From Capra hircus (lineage: Eukaryota > Chordata > Mammalia > Artiodactyla > Bovidae): a DNA stretch of 64,000 nt. The stretch's first letter is position 1, and every line of letters begins with the position of its first letter. The notes below the pieces were generated by a model, which had not been told where the DNA came from, did not search any database, and saw nothing but the letters and a program-made list of their open reading frames with translations. The stretch covers positions 55,355,591 through 55,419,590 of the forward strand of contig NC_030811.1 in the NCBI RefSeq assembly GCF_001704415.2, written 5' to 3'. Both the position numbers and the translations under genes were made by a program. This document shows, piece by piece, positions 1 through 10,271 of the stretch.

Positions 1-107
1 GATTTGAACTCAAGTCTGTTTGATTTCAAAGTTTATGCTCTTCTTACCAGAAACCAGTATACCACATACTGGTGTAAATCTATGGCCGTTAATTTTCTCC
101 CTAGGCT

Positions 108-240
108 TTCCTTATTTCTGTGAGCCAAGTTTGGATAGAAAAAAGGGATAGTTCCTAAATTTGGATAGCAAAAAGGGATAGCTCCTTATTTCTATGAGCC
201 AAGTTTGGATAGCAAAAAGGGATACTTCCTAAATAAAGCA
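108..240. repeat. 74-bp direct tandem duplication with an internal 20-bp motif in three copies
   Basis: CCTTATTTCT followed by (G/A)TGAGCCAAG occurs at 110 and again at 184, a 74-bp period. Within it TTGGATAG(A/C)AAAAAGGGATA occurs at 131-150, 161-180 and 205-224. Flanking TTCCTAAA also repeats at 152 and 226. The copies are nearly identical, so the expansion is fairly recent. Confidence 0.85.
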
Positions 241-899
241 ACAAAACCTTATTTCATTTATACTTGAGGTGCATAAAGGTTTTTAAATTATTAACTAAAA
301 GAAGTATAGAGGAAGATATAAAAAGTTATTCTGAAATTAATCTATAAATAACTCCTATAACTCAAATTTGCGTCAGGTTTCTCCAAGCCTGTGGGTAAAC
401 ATTACATTACAATGAAATTAGTCTACCAGTTCTGAGAGATTACTGCCTCTATCTTGGTCCACAGGGTCTATTGTAAAGTATCGCCTGTAAATACTAGTAT
501 TTCTGGGAGCCAACAGAAGGTGCCTCACATATTTTTATGCAAGAGTTGACTTTCACTGACACTGCTTCTACTCTAACAGAATTTCCTGGGTGTCAACAAA
601 TGGACAGTTCATGTCTCACCACTTCCTGAGTGTCCGTTCTTGTGTTCCTCTGGTGCTCCAATGCTTAGAGAATTGATGGAGACGCTCTTTTCTATTATAC
701 TGCATGTGTGGATCTAGGTAGCATTACTAATGTGCTGGGTCACACAAAACTCGTGATGGGAATCACCTTTCAGCTTCTTCCTGCAACCCATATCTTTCTT
801 TGAGTCTTAGACTTAGTCTGAAGACTAGAGAACAAATATGCTATCAACTCCATTTCCATGCCCATAAGTACACAAAACTTCTGACAGATTCCCTTTTAT

Positions 900-2515
900 T
901 CCATTCTCCAGTTATTTAACAAATATGCATAGACTGCCTCCTACAAACTGGATACTCCATTAAGACTGGAGATACTGAAGAAAAAAGATGCAGTGGAGAT
1001 AGACACATTAACAAATAAATATGTAATATGCCAGGAGTATAGACAGTGAGGTTAAATGTCTCAGATAAAGTACCTTTCAGCAGCTGCCTGAATGAAGTGA
1101 AGGGTTGTGGCATTTGCTTATTTGTAAGATGAAATGTTCCAGGCACATGAGACAGAATGTGCAAAGGCCCTGGGATGGGAATGGTCTCTCTGTATTCTAA
1201 GAATAGCAAGCCTAAATAGTTGCAGCTAAGTGAGCAAGGAATACAGCAAAGAGCTATGAGTTAAAGAACTATTCAGAGGTCACATAATTTAGGGCTATAT
1301 CCCTGTAAAAATCTTTCTTTTACTCAGAGGGAAAATGTTATACAAAAACATTTGTATAATGTTTTATACAAAGTAGTGGCATAGCCTTGGTTCTTTTTAA
1401 CAGGACAGCTGTAGTGGCTACTTGGAAAATAAATTCTGTTGGAGAAAATGTGGAACCAGGGAGCCCTGTTAGGAGGCTAAGGAAATAACTTATGGAAAAG
1501 AAGATGAGGGCATAGACCAGGGCAATAGCAAATGCTGCAGAGAGTAGTGTTAGATTCTGGATATATTTGGAATATAGGTAGGAGAGGATATGCTTGTGGA
1601 TGTAGAATATAAAAGAGAGAAAGAAAAGCCAAGGATAATCGCAGTGAATTTTGCCCAAGCATTTGGGCAGGGTGCATGGTCATTTATAGGAATGGGAAGA
1701 ACATAGAAGAATCAGGCTTGAGGTAAGAGATGCAATTTTAGGCATGCTATGATTCAAATACCTAATAGAAACCTAAAGAGATACTAATAAATAGGGGTTA
1801 GTTAGTGTTAGTCGCTCAGTCGTGTCCAACTCTGTGACCCCATGGACTGCAGCCCACCAGGCTCCTCTGTCCATGAGATTTTCCAGGCAAGGATACTGGA
1901 GTGGGTTGTGATTTCCTTCTCCAGGGGATCTTCCCAACCCAGGGATCGAATCCAGGTCTCCTGCACTGCAGGCAGATCCTTTACCGACTGAGCTACAAGG
2001 GAAGCCCAAAATAGGATATATTAGTACAAATTGAAAATACAAATCTCGAGTTCAGGGGGAAAGTCCAGGAATTAATAGATAACTGTTTGGGTCTAGATGG
2101 TATATAGATGATGATAACCCAGAAGTTCAAATAAGCTCACCAAGCAAGTGCATAGAGACAGAGAAGAAGCCTGAGAGATACGGAAAAACCAGCAAGGGAG
2201 GAAGAGGAGGAGAAGGTCATGAAGTAAAACGAGGACAAAGAGAAAAGTGTCTGGAAGATGAGTAGAGTTAAGGTGTCAAGGAGGGAATGATCAACACTGT
2301 CAACTGTCACTAACGGGGTATGTATAATGAGGAATGAGAATCGTTTGGCGATTAGGTCACTGGTGACCTTGAAAAGAGCTATTTCAGAGGAATAGTTGGG
2401 GAGAAAGGCTGGTTATACGACCTTCAAGTGAGAAACGGGAGTAGAGGAAGTGGAGACAGAAAAGTATTTGGAGGAGTGATGAGGCCAAAGGGAGCAGGGA
2501 CTAAAACGATAGCTG
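900..2515 (-). mobile_element. L2 LINE fossil with reverse-transcriptase remnants, antisense
   Basis: Translating the minus strand over 1338-1658 gives IQNLTLLSAAFAIALVYAL and, downstream, LLTGLPGSTFSPTEFIFQVA with AVLLKRTKAMPLL. This tracks the C-terminal part of the L2 (CR1-like) reverse transcriptase. The plus-strand text at 2270-2400 (GATCAACACTGTCAACTGTC, then GGTCACTGGTGACCTTG) matches the antisense of the central L2 catalytic region. The frame is broken many times. A Bov-tA interrupts it at 1800-2008. The lower-coordinate end is the 3' end of the element. Confidence 0.8.
1800..2008 (-). mobile_element. Bov-tA SINE, antisense, inserted in the L2
   Basis: The plus strand starts TTAGTCGCTCAGTCGTGTCC and ends CTGAGCTACAAGGGAAGCCC, the reverse complement of a tRNA-derived Bov-tA head and body. 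Flanking sequence on both sides is L2, so the SINE arrived later. Confidence 0.93.
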
Positions 2516-3999
2516 GATGAGAGGCGGAGACAGAGAAGATGTTCTTTTTCTGGGGATGAGAGCTGCTGCAGCCAGGTGTATCGGCTGACGGGGATGATCC
2601 AGTGGCCAAGATGTACTGAGGTGACTGTGGCACTTTTCCTGGCTTCCCAGAGCCATCAGCAGAGCCTGGATCTCCCTCCAGGGCCTTGCCTCTTGAGGCT
2701 TTGAAGTCTCTTTCATTGAAACACTGCTTACCCAGGTTCACTTACTGATAGAAATCATTTGGGCTGCTCCTTTTATGAAAATTACCTAAAGGCCCTTGCT
2801 CCTTCTTTCCATGTGAATATTAAGAATTACCAAAAGTTGGACATCTGCCCATACTACTTACATCCCGAGTCTTCGCAAGGGATGGTTTTGTACTTTCTGC
2901 CCTGTCTTCTGACAAACATTAGGGCATATTAGCGGAGTGGTCCCACAGTCTCCTTTTTAGGTATCTTCAGGGAACCTCTGATCCGGACACATGGATAACT
3001 CACAGGAAAGAGCCTCATGGGCATCCTCCAGTTTCTTCCTCTTTTTCCTTTCTAAGAACCACCAACAATGGGTGCAGACTAACTCCTCTTGGTCACCAAC
3101 TTCACAAGCAAACAAGTCAGATTCTTGGCTTGGGCTCCATAAGGATCCACAGACCTTCCTTTAACCACAGACGCAGTAGGACATTCAGAGCCTCTTTGGG
3201 GTCACTGGTAGTGCTACAGGGGATCATGGTCATGGATGTTAAGGGTCCTCTTCTTAGGCGGCTGACTCACCCTTACTCCCAGATTCCACTGGAAAACTGT
3301 ATAAGAAAGCTTGGAGGGAGGAGCTGATGTGTGGCAAACCCAGGGCCACACAGAGAACAAATCCTGCATCAGCTCTGTCTGCCTATGGAGCACGCCATCC
3401 TGATGCTACCAGGGCAGACATGTACACCAAAAGCATGAGCTGACATGCAGTTTTATATGTCACATTCTTGTTTAATAACACATCCACACATAACTGCAAG
3501 TGAAAAATCTAGAGCCAACTTCAACAGCACGAGACAGGTTCTGTCAAAGTTCTGCTCAGTGCCATAGATTACACGATAGGTGCTTAATTCATTTGTCATT
3601 TTTACTATTTAGACATTTCTTCACTGTTTCTCAGAGAGCTCCCTGAAGAGTAAACCTATCCCTTTCCAGAGGAATTTTTTTATAATAAGAACTTGCTAAA
3701 TCAAGTTCTAAATTTGTGATCTATATTATAGGAATAGGTTAAAGTAAATCCAGTGTAACATGATAGATGTTCCTTTGAAAACATTGTTAGAAAATGTGTT
3801 AGAGATGAACATATTGAAAAATGATGCTTTTCAAATGAAAGCATTCAAAGCAGAGGATTGTGCAAGGTGAAGGGTGCAAAGATGTAGAATATATGATTCC
3901 TGCTCTCAAGTATGATATTCTGACTTTTCAGGGCCATTACAGTATGAATATAACCTATACCAATTTTCTATAAGACTGTCTAGTCTTATCTTCTTTCAT

Positions 4000-5000
4000 T
4001 ACATCCCTAGTCCATTCTCTTTCTTCATTCAGTTCTTCCTTTCTTAAAGTCTTTCCTGATCTGTTTACCTCTCATTTGTTTGAGATCTTACCCAAGTCCC
4101 ATGTCCTCTGTAAGGCCCTTCCTGACATCTACCCTAAGAGACTCAAATTGCCTCTGAACACCAGTCACATCCATCGTGGGTTCTATGCTTATGACGCTTG
4201 GTCTGTACTGCCTCAAATTAGTAAGGTATGATCGGTCTTATTAACAAAACTGTAAAGATCACCAAGGCAAGAATCATCTCTAACACAGCTGATTTCTCTA
4301 AACCTAGTCAACAAAAAGATATCTTAGTAAAAACTGGTCCATAAGAAAGATGATTCATTCACATTGGGAAATCTCCAAAGAAAAGGTGAGACTTGAGCTC
4401 GTCAGTCAAAGAGGGGTATAGTTTTGAAAAACTGAGACAAAGCATGATAACGTCATTTCCTGGAACCAATAGGAGCTTGAACAAAGGCACAGAATGAGAC
4501 GCAAACTGAATGTGTGCAGGAGAGCATGCAGAAGACGGTACAACTAGAGAGAAGGTCCCATGCTAGGAGCAAAGGGGACACTTTGTCAGATAAGGTGGGA
4601 TCAGTTTACAGATGCCTTAAAATCCAGAAACAGAGTATCACCCTTTCTTGGCACAGACGTGGCAAAGAAGTATCATCTCAGGTTCCAGGGAAAGGACGGG
4701 TAGTACAGCGGGGGTCTGTGTTGAGTAGAACTGTGAAGCCATATCTTTGTTCACCTGAATAGAGGGTCATGAGTAATAACTAATCACTCCACTGGTGTTG
4801 CATTGGGGAACGGAAGCAGGTGTTTCACATTTGCCGTCTCTATTGTAATGAGTTATGAAAGGTATCTGGGAAGGGAAATGGTAGATTCCAGTGTTCATTC
4901 TGGCAATGGGAAGAGGGTGCATGCTTTGGGAAGAAGCTGACCTCAGGCTTGCGGTGATGAGGGCTTGGGCTGGGTGTCAGCAGAGGAATAGAGAAGAAGA
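4000..5000. repeat. Probable L2-derived stretch, poorly preserved
   Basis: 4010-4190 reads like the sense L2 3' region (CCTTCCTGACATCTACCCTA and similar). 4380-4790 reads like antisense L2 (AAAGGTGAGACTTGAGC, AACAAAGGCACAGAATGAGA). An 82-codon open frame at 4514-4762 falls inside and is not credible as a gene. Confidence 0.4.
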
Positions 5001-5780
5001 GTCCACAGCACCTGTAAAATAAACAACTATCTGGTTGAAGAGAAGCAAAGCATCACAACTAGCTTTAAAGTTCTGAGCATGAGGGTCAGGGAGAATGCCA
5101 GAGTCTCTTCTTTGTAAGAAGATAGTTTAATAAATTGCCAGCTGAGGCAAACAAACCCTTTTAACTGCCTCTACTATCTTGGTCATGCAGGAGTTAAATA
5201 CACAGAAAGCTGCAGAATGTTATTATTTTAGAGCCCTGTGAAAATGTAAGTTGATTAGTCTATTGGACGATATTCCAAAGAACCAAATGTCTTCCATGAA
5301 TCAGTCAGAAATGCTTAGGAAAACCAAAATAAAAAATGCTTTCCAAGCCAATAAAGGTGCTAATTAGTGCCTTCTGCATATCTCGCTACATCTTCTCCAG
5401 TAATACATTTTGCAGGGTTAAGTGCAGTGTCTGCTGCTTCAGATGGCAGAAGTCCACCTGACAGTAGGGAGGATGGCTGGAGACTCAAGTATCCGAAAGG
5501 GAATCAGAACTGGCATATTAACCCAGGCAGCGGGATGTATTCAGTAGAGCAGGGAAATTTTTTTTCTCACTTTAATTTTCCTTCAGATCAGCCCTTAGGA
5601 ATCTTGAAAATAGGACCTAAATTGTTTCTTTGTTGCCTCCGTGACTTTAGAGAGTAAAATCTGGTTTTAAAAACCTAACAAGAGTACTATCTTGGAAGGA
5701 CAAAGAAACGGAGAAAATACAGAACCAAACACCCAGAGAAGAAGCCAGCGTGGAACTGAGGAGGTCTAGCAGTAAAAAGG

Positions 5781-6144
5781 GCTTTCCAGGTGGCGCTAGT
5801 GATAAAGAACTCGCCTGCCAATGCACGAGACATAAGAGACGGACGTTCAGTCCCTGGGTCAGGAAGATCCTCTGGAGGAAGGCATGGCAACCCACTCCAG
5901 TATTCTTGCCCCCAGTATTCATGGAGAATCCCATGGACAGAGAAGCCTGGTGGGCTACAATCCATAAGGTTGCAAAGCGTTGGACACAACTGAAGGGACT
6001 TAGCATTTCCTCTGGAGGAGGAAATGGCAACCCACTCCAGTATTCTCCCCTGTAGAATCCCCTGGACAGAGGGGCCTGGCGGGCTACAGTCCATGGGATC
6101 ATAAGAGTCGGACAGAACTCAGCAACTAAACCACCAGCAGCAGC
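5781..6144 (+). mobile_element. BovA/Bov-tA SINE, sense, composite
   Basis: It starts GCTTTCCAGGTGGCGCTAGT, continues through CCCACTCCAGTATTCTTGCC, has a second partial copy of the body from about 6005, and ends CAACTAAACCACCAGCAGCA. Open frames on both strands here are SINE translation only. Confidence 0.9.
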
Positions 6145-8063
6145 ATGCTTATGTGGTGAACACAGGCCCATCTGTTCTTCTACCTGCAGAAGCTTGAGGA
6201 ACAGTTTATTTGTAACAGGAGCAGTTTGTTTGTCCCATGATGACATTCCCTGGGTGTCATCCTCTGATTAGAGGTCCCAGACTCCAGTGCTTCCAGAAGC
6301 CAGTCAGGTGAGTGCTAACGAACCAGGCAGACTAGGAGAGACTGCAGAGGACTGCAGGGCGTGTCACCTAACAGAGGCTGCCCTGAGGAGAGCTGCACTG
6401 GGGCTGCTGGATCTTCTGGGCCTTAATGAAAGTCTAGAAATCCCAATGCTGCTGAGAACTAGACTACCAGCTTCTGGCTAATTATTGTAAACAGGGAAAA
6501 ATGCAAGGGGCTGACCCTAACAAGCTTGTCTTCAGGCTCCAGGAAATTTACTTTATAAATCAATGAAGTGGAAAACAAAAACAAAACTAAAACCGAAAAG
6601 CCCTCAAACAGGCATAGAATAATAGTCTCACACTATCCTGTGTGTTTCAACTGTCTGGGTCCAAACACGGGGAAGGCCAGTTGCTGCTTCCACAGTCGCC
6701 ACAGGAAATAAACACATAACAACACTAAAAATGCCCCTTGGTCTCCTAGGACACTGGGAGCCCCGATGCAACATGGAAATAAACCAGTGAAGCTAATTAA
6801 TTTCTGATCATTGTATTATAATTTTAAAAATCAGGCTTATCTAGTGGGTTTAAATCTGAGCTTGGCAGCAGAGAAGTCTACGCCTCTGAATATATTGGAT
6901 AGAGATTGATGTTTGTGTCATTTTAAACTAGATCAAGACGAAAGAGGATGATGAGTCTAACAAAAGATGTAAAAGCTGTATCTGAACATTAGTGAGAGTG
7001 GGGTTCGGGTAAGGAGAGTCAAACATCTCGCCCAGCCCCTAATCATCAGCAGTGTCCGGGCCTTAAAGGGAACCATAAAGTGGAAGGAGAGAAAGCCTTT
7101 CCCCTGCTGATGCTATAACTGTGTGAGGCTTTCATGTGTGTGTCATCAAACCATAAGACTCCCCCATTGTGAACTAGCAGGTCCACTTTGCACATTCCCT
7201 AGAAAATATGTTATCATCTGGGGCCCCTTATCCCCTGTGGGGCTGCCCTGGGTTTCCTGGCAACCAGATCAGTCCTGAAGCTGGACAGCAGAGCTGCGGT
7301 GTGTGATTCATGGAACGTGACCACTAAATCTGTGTGGACACTAGAATCCCATGAGGAAGCCCTGGGTACAGGGACGTGGTAGTTTCTGGATGACTTGGGT
7401 TTTCTACGGGGCTACGGCTTTTGAAAACGCAACAAGGCTGTGCTAACTCTTTTCATCAATACCTGAAAACGGGTCATTTCCTCTCTGACAGTTTGAGCAA
7501 TTTTCCGTGACCACAATGTCAGACCCCTGGTCTGGATGTACACGTTCATTCACAAGTTCCAGGAAATCCAGCTCAATAGCCAACAACCAGAAAAGACTGA
7601 TGTAGTGGCAAGAGTGGTGGCACTGGCAGAATGTGAAGCCAGATATTCTAGAACTCTAGAATATTTTATGTGAGAAATGCTGCTCAGAAACTCCGGAATT
7701 CTCTGGATAAGCTAACAAGGCGCAAACGGAGCCTGACTTTGTAAGATACATGCAAAGCAATAGATGAGAAGGGGGGGAGAGAAATAGAAAAAAAATTATT
7801 GCTTAAAATGATAAATATTTATTTTAACCTTTCATTTTGGACAACCTATTATTTAATTCATCAAGTCATTACAACATGACTGCCAAAAATTATACTGTGC
7901 TTGCGTCTATAACATGATTAATAAAGCGGCAAATAGGCTTTCTCTCCATGTGACAACTTCAATCAACTGGCATTGGTTTTATGATTTGAGAAGCTCTGAG
8001 GCTGAATTCAGCGAGCAAGAGTCCAGCAGTGGATTAGCACTGCCTTCTAGGTGGCTCTATCAG
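6145..8063. other. Intergenic/intronic stretch, no recognised feature
   Basis: No SINE, LINE or exon was recognised. 6780-6900 is AT-rich with TAATTAATTT. 7000-7340 is of mixed composition. A short open frame at 6287-6481 has no family motif and no convincing splice pair. A poly-G/poly-A patch lies near 7770-7795. Confidence 0.5.
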
Positions 8064-8368
8064 GACTTCCCTGATAGCTCAGTTGGTAAAGAATCTGCCT
8101 GCAATGCAGGAGACCCCGGTTCGATTCCTGGGTCAGGAAGATCCACTGGAGAAGGGATACGCTACCCATTCCAATATTCTTGGGATTCCCTTGTGGCTCT
8201 GCTGGTAAAGAATCCGCCTGCAATGTGGGAGACCTGGGTTCAGTCCCTGGGTTGGGAAGATCCTTTGGAGAAGGGAAAGGGTACCCACTCCAATATTTCA
8301 GCCTGGAGAATTCTATGGACTGTATAGAAAAGAGTCGCAGAGTCGGACATGACTTTCAGTTCACTTCA
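8064..8368 (+). mobile_element. BovA dimer SINE, sense
   Basis: There are two head-to-tail tRNA-like heads: GACTTCCCTGATAGCTCAGT at 8064, and GGGATTCCCTTGTGGCTCTG near 8183. The 3' part is GAGTCGGACATGACTTTCAG. Another Bov-tA follows directly. Confidence 0.9.
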
Positions 8369-8580
8369 CTTCCAGGTGGCACTAGTGGTAAAGAACTCTC
8401 CTGCCTATCCAGGAGACACAAGAGACAAGGATTTAATCCCTGGGCCTGGAAGATCTCTTGGAGGAGGGCATGGCAACCCACTCCAGTATTCTTGCCTGCA
8501 GAATCCCATGGGCAGAGGAGCCTGGGTGCTACAGTCCATGGGATCACAAAGACTCAGACAGAACTGAAGTGGCTTAGCAT
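8369..8580 (+). mobile_element. Bov-tA SINE, sense
   Basis: It starts CTTCCAGGTGGCACTAGTGG and ends with ACTGAAGTGGCTTAGCATGC, abutting the BovA dimer upstream. A short CA run follows. Confidence 0.9.
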
Positions 8581-9191
8581 GCACACACACCGAAGTGAGA
8601 GATGTGAACAGATGATGTTTTTCAAACTGTGGATCTTGGCGGTGACTCACAGGGTGAAAGGAGCTAAATGGTAATCCACTTTGTCCAGAACAACACTCCT
8701 TTTACATAATTAAATTACTGGAAATTTGTAAAAGAATTCCTCTGCTAAAACCCATATTTTTAAAACTATAAATATAACAGACAAAAAAGACAAATTTGGA
8801 TTCTATGTTCATTTCTAATTTGGTTCATAAGTTTGAGTCACATAAAAAATGTCACATAGTTATTATTATAATGGTCGTTCACCTTGAAAGCACAGACGTC
8901 TGCTACAGGGTTATCTCACGAAACAGGTTCTGAGTACTGCATCGGCCCCTGAATAGGCCACTCTGGCATCCGATATGTAGCTCTTCTATCTGTCCTCAGC
9001 ATCACTAACCAGGCAAATGGACTTTCAGCATCACCTTTCTTACATGTACTTGTTTGCTGAAAAACTCTTTGTGGTTTTCCGTGTTCTGACACATACATAT
9101 AAACTCTCCTTTCTGACTTTCAGGTAAGCTACAAGACAGTCTGTTGACAGAGTAGTGTCTTGAAACAATAGCAACAAACAAAAATAAATTG

Positions 9192-9345
9192 TTGCATCCT
9201 ACTGACCATGGGAAATTCACTTAATCTGAGCCTCAGTTTGCTTCTCTGTTAAGTGGGCATGAATGATACTTGTTTCATGGATAAATTTTGTGCATGTAAC
9301 CTGCTTAGCACATTGCTTCACACAAAGATAATGTTAAATAAACAG
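9192..9345 (+). repeat. MIR SINE fragment, sense
   Basis: GGGAAATTCACTTAATCTGAGCC and the following TCAGTTTGCTTCTCTGTTAA, with the tail TGCTTAGCACATTGCTTCAC, match the MIR core and 3' region. Confidence 0.7.
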
Positions 9346-9367
9346 TAACTTATTATTGTTATAATGA

Positions 9368-9560
9368 GCTTCCCAGGTGGCTCAGTGGTAAAGAATCCAC
9401 CTGCCAATGCAAGAGATGCAGGAGACAAGGGTTCTACCCCTTGGAGTAGGAAATGGCAACCCACTCCAGTATTCTTGCCTGCAAAATTCCATGGACAGCG
9501 AAGCCTGGTAGGCTGCAGTCCTTGGGGTCACAAAAAGAGTCAGACACGACTAAGCATGCA
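9368..9560 (+). mobile_element. Bov-tA SINE, sense
   Basis: It starts GCTTCCCAGGTGGCTCAGTG and ends GTCAGACACGACTAAGCATG. Confidence 0.92.
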
Positions 9561-9599
9561 CCACTTATTATCGCTATAATATATAATAAAGGTAATGAT

Positions 9600-9735
9600 A
9601 AATTCCTGGGTCTGCTATTTTTGACTGTGTGATCATGGGCTCATTACTCAACTTTCTGTGAGTCTCAATTTCCTTATGTGAAAGATAAGAATAGGTGCTA
9701 AATCATAAGACTGTTATAAGGATTAGGCGGTACAG
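9600..9735 (+). repeat. MIR SINE fragment, sense
   Basis: The series TGTGATCATGGGCTCATTAC, CTCAATTTCCTTATGTGAAA and ACTGTTATAAGGATTAGGCG follows the MIR core in order. Confidence 0.65.
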
Positions 9736-9864
9736 ATTATTGGAAGATAATCCAGGTATTCTGGGTCCTTCATGTATTGTCTGTCCTTGCTCCTCAATCT
9801 TATGTACCAGGAGAGAATATCCAAAGACGTCCTGTGATCTAATCAGCTTAGCCCTATCACTATG

Positions 9865-10110
9865 TTTGGCCTTGCTATAGACCCTCTTCTTTCATGGCAA
9901 CACTTCTTCCATTTATCAAATTATTCCCATTCTTAAAAATCTAAGACATGTACTTCTTCCTCCATGAAACCTTTGCTGACTACTTCATTCACCACTGACT
10001 TCCCTCTTCACTGAGCAAGTACCCCATTTCCTCAAGGGCTTGTCATACAATTTAGCCATTAATTAGATTCTGTCTTGTTTGCTACAGAGATACCTTGTAT
10101 CTCATGGTGA
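9865..10110 (+). repeat. L2 LINE 3' fragment, sense
   Basis: CTTCCTCCATGAAACCTTTG with CTTGTCATACAATTTAGCC and GTCTTGTTTGCTACAGAGAT resembles the L2 3' region just before the polyadenylation end. It ends about 110 bases before exon a. Confidence 0.55.
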
Positions 10111-10219
10111 TAACAATCTTGGATGTGGAAATCAATCCCATGTTAGTTCAGCTGAGGGTGAGAAAAGTATTCTATGAGAAAACAAGGAAATTAAGCTCAT
10201 CTCCTCTATTCTGTTGCAG

Positions 10220-10271
10220 TTCCTTCTCCTGAAAAAGGAATGGTCCAAATGACTGTGAAAGACTACATGAG
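10220..10271 (+). CDS. ITPRID1: ITPRID1-like exon a (52 nt)
   Basis: The acceptor is a pyrimidine-rich tract ending TTCTGTTGCAG at 10219. The donor is ATGAG followed by GTAGGT at 10272. The exon starts with the last two bases of a split codon, then encodes PSPEKGMVQMTVKDYM, and leaves AG to be completed by the next exon (AG+A = Arg). The MTVKDYMR motif just before SLHQFSE is the conserved entry to the family's IP3-receptor-binding region. At 52 nt it is too short for open-frame searches and was found by splice-site and motif reading. The preceding exon must end with one base of a codon; none was recognised in 1-10219. Confidence 0.82.

Larger units (their letters stand above)
1..10219. other. 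Upstream intron or 5' flank of the ITPRID1-like gene
   Basis: No convincing exon, promoter or CpG-rich block was seen here. Contents are a 74-bp tandem duplication (110-240), an antisense L2 (about 900-2515) with a Bov-tA inside, possible L2 remnants at 4.0-5.0 kb, Bov-tA/BovA units at 5.8-6.1, 8.1-8.6 and 9.4 kb, and MIR/L2 pieces at 9.2-10.1 kb. Stretches 2515-4000, 5000-5780 and 6145-8060 look repeat-poor. I recognise nothing specific in them. Confidence 0.6.

Noticed and set aside
3130..3327. Possible small exon in a repeat-poor area
   Set aside because: The frame is short, and no acceptor/donor pair of matching phase or family motif was found.
5647..6246. 199-codon open frame on the minus strand
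   Set aside because: It is translation of a BovA/Bov-tA SINE (TLWIVAHQASLSMGFSMN type text recurs in every Bov SINE). Not a gene.
8064..8140. tRNA-like sequence with internal promoter-like boxes
   Set aside because: It is the tRNA-derived head of a Bov SINE, repeated many times in the window. It is not an independent tRNA gene.
7914..8674. Overlapping open frames of 137 and 164 codons on the plus strand
   Set aside because: Almost all of both frames lies in BovA/Bov-tA sequence at 8064-8580. The same peptides recur at other SINEs.
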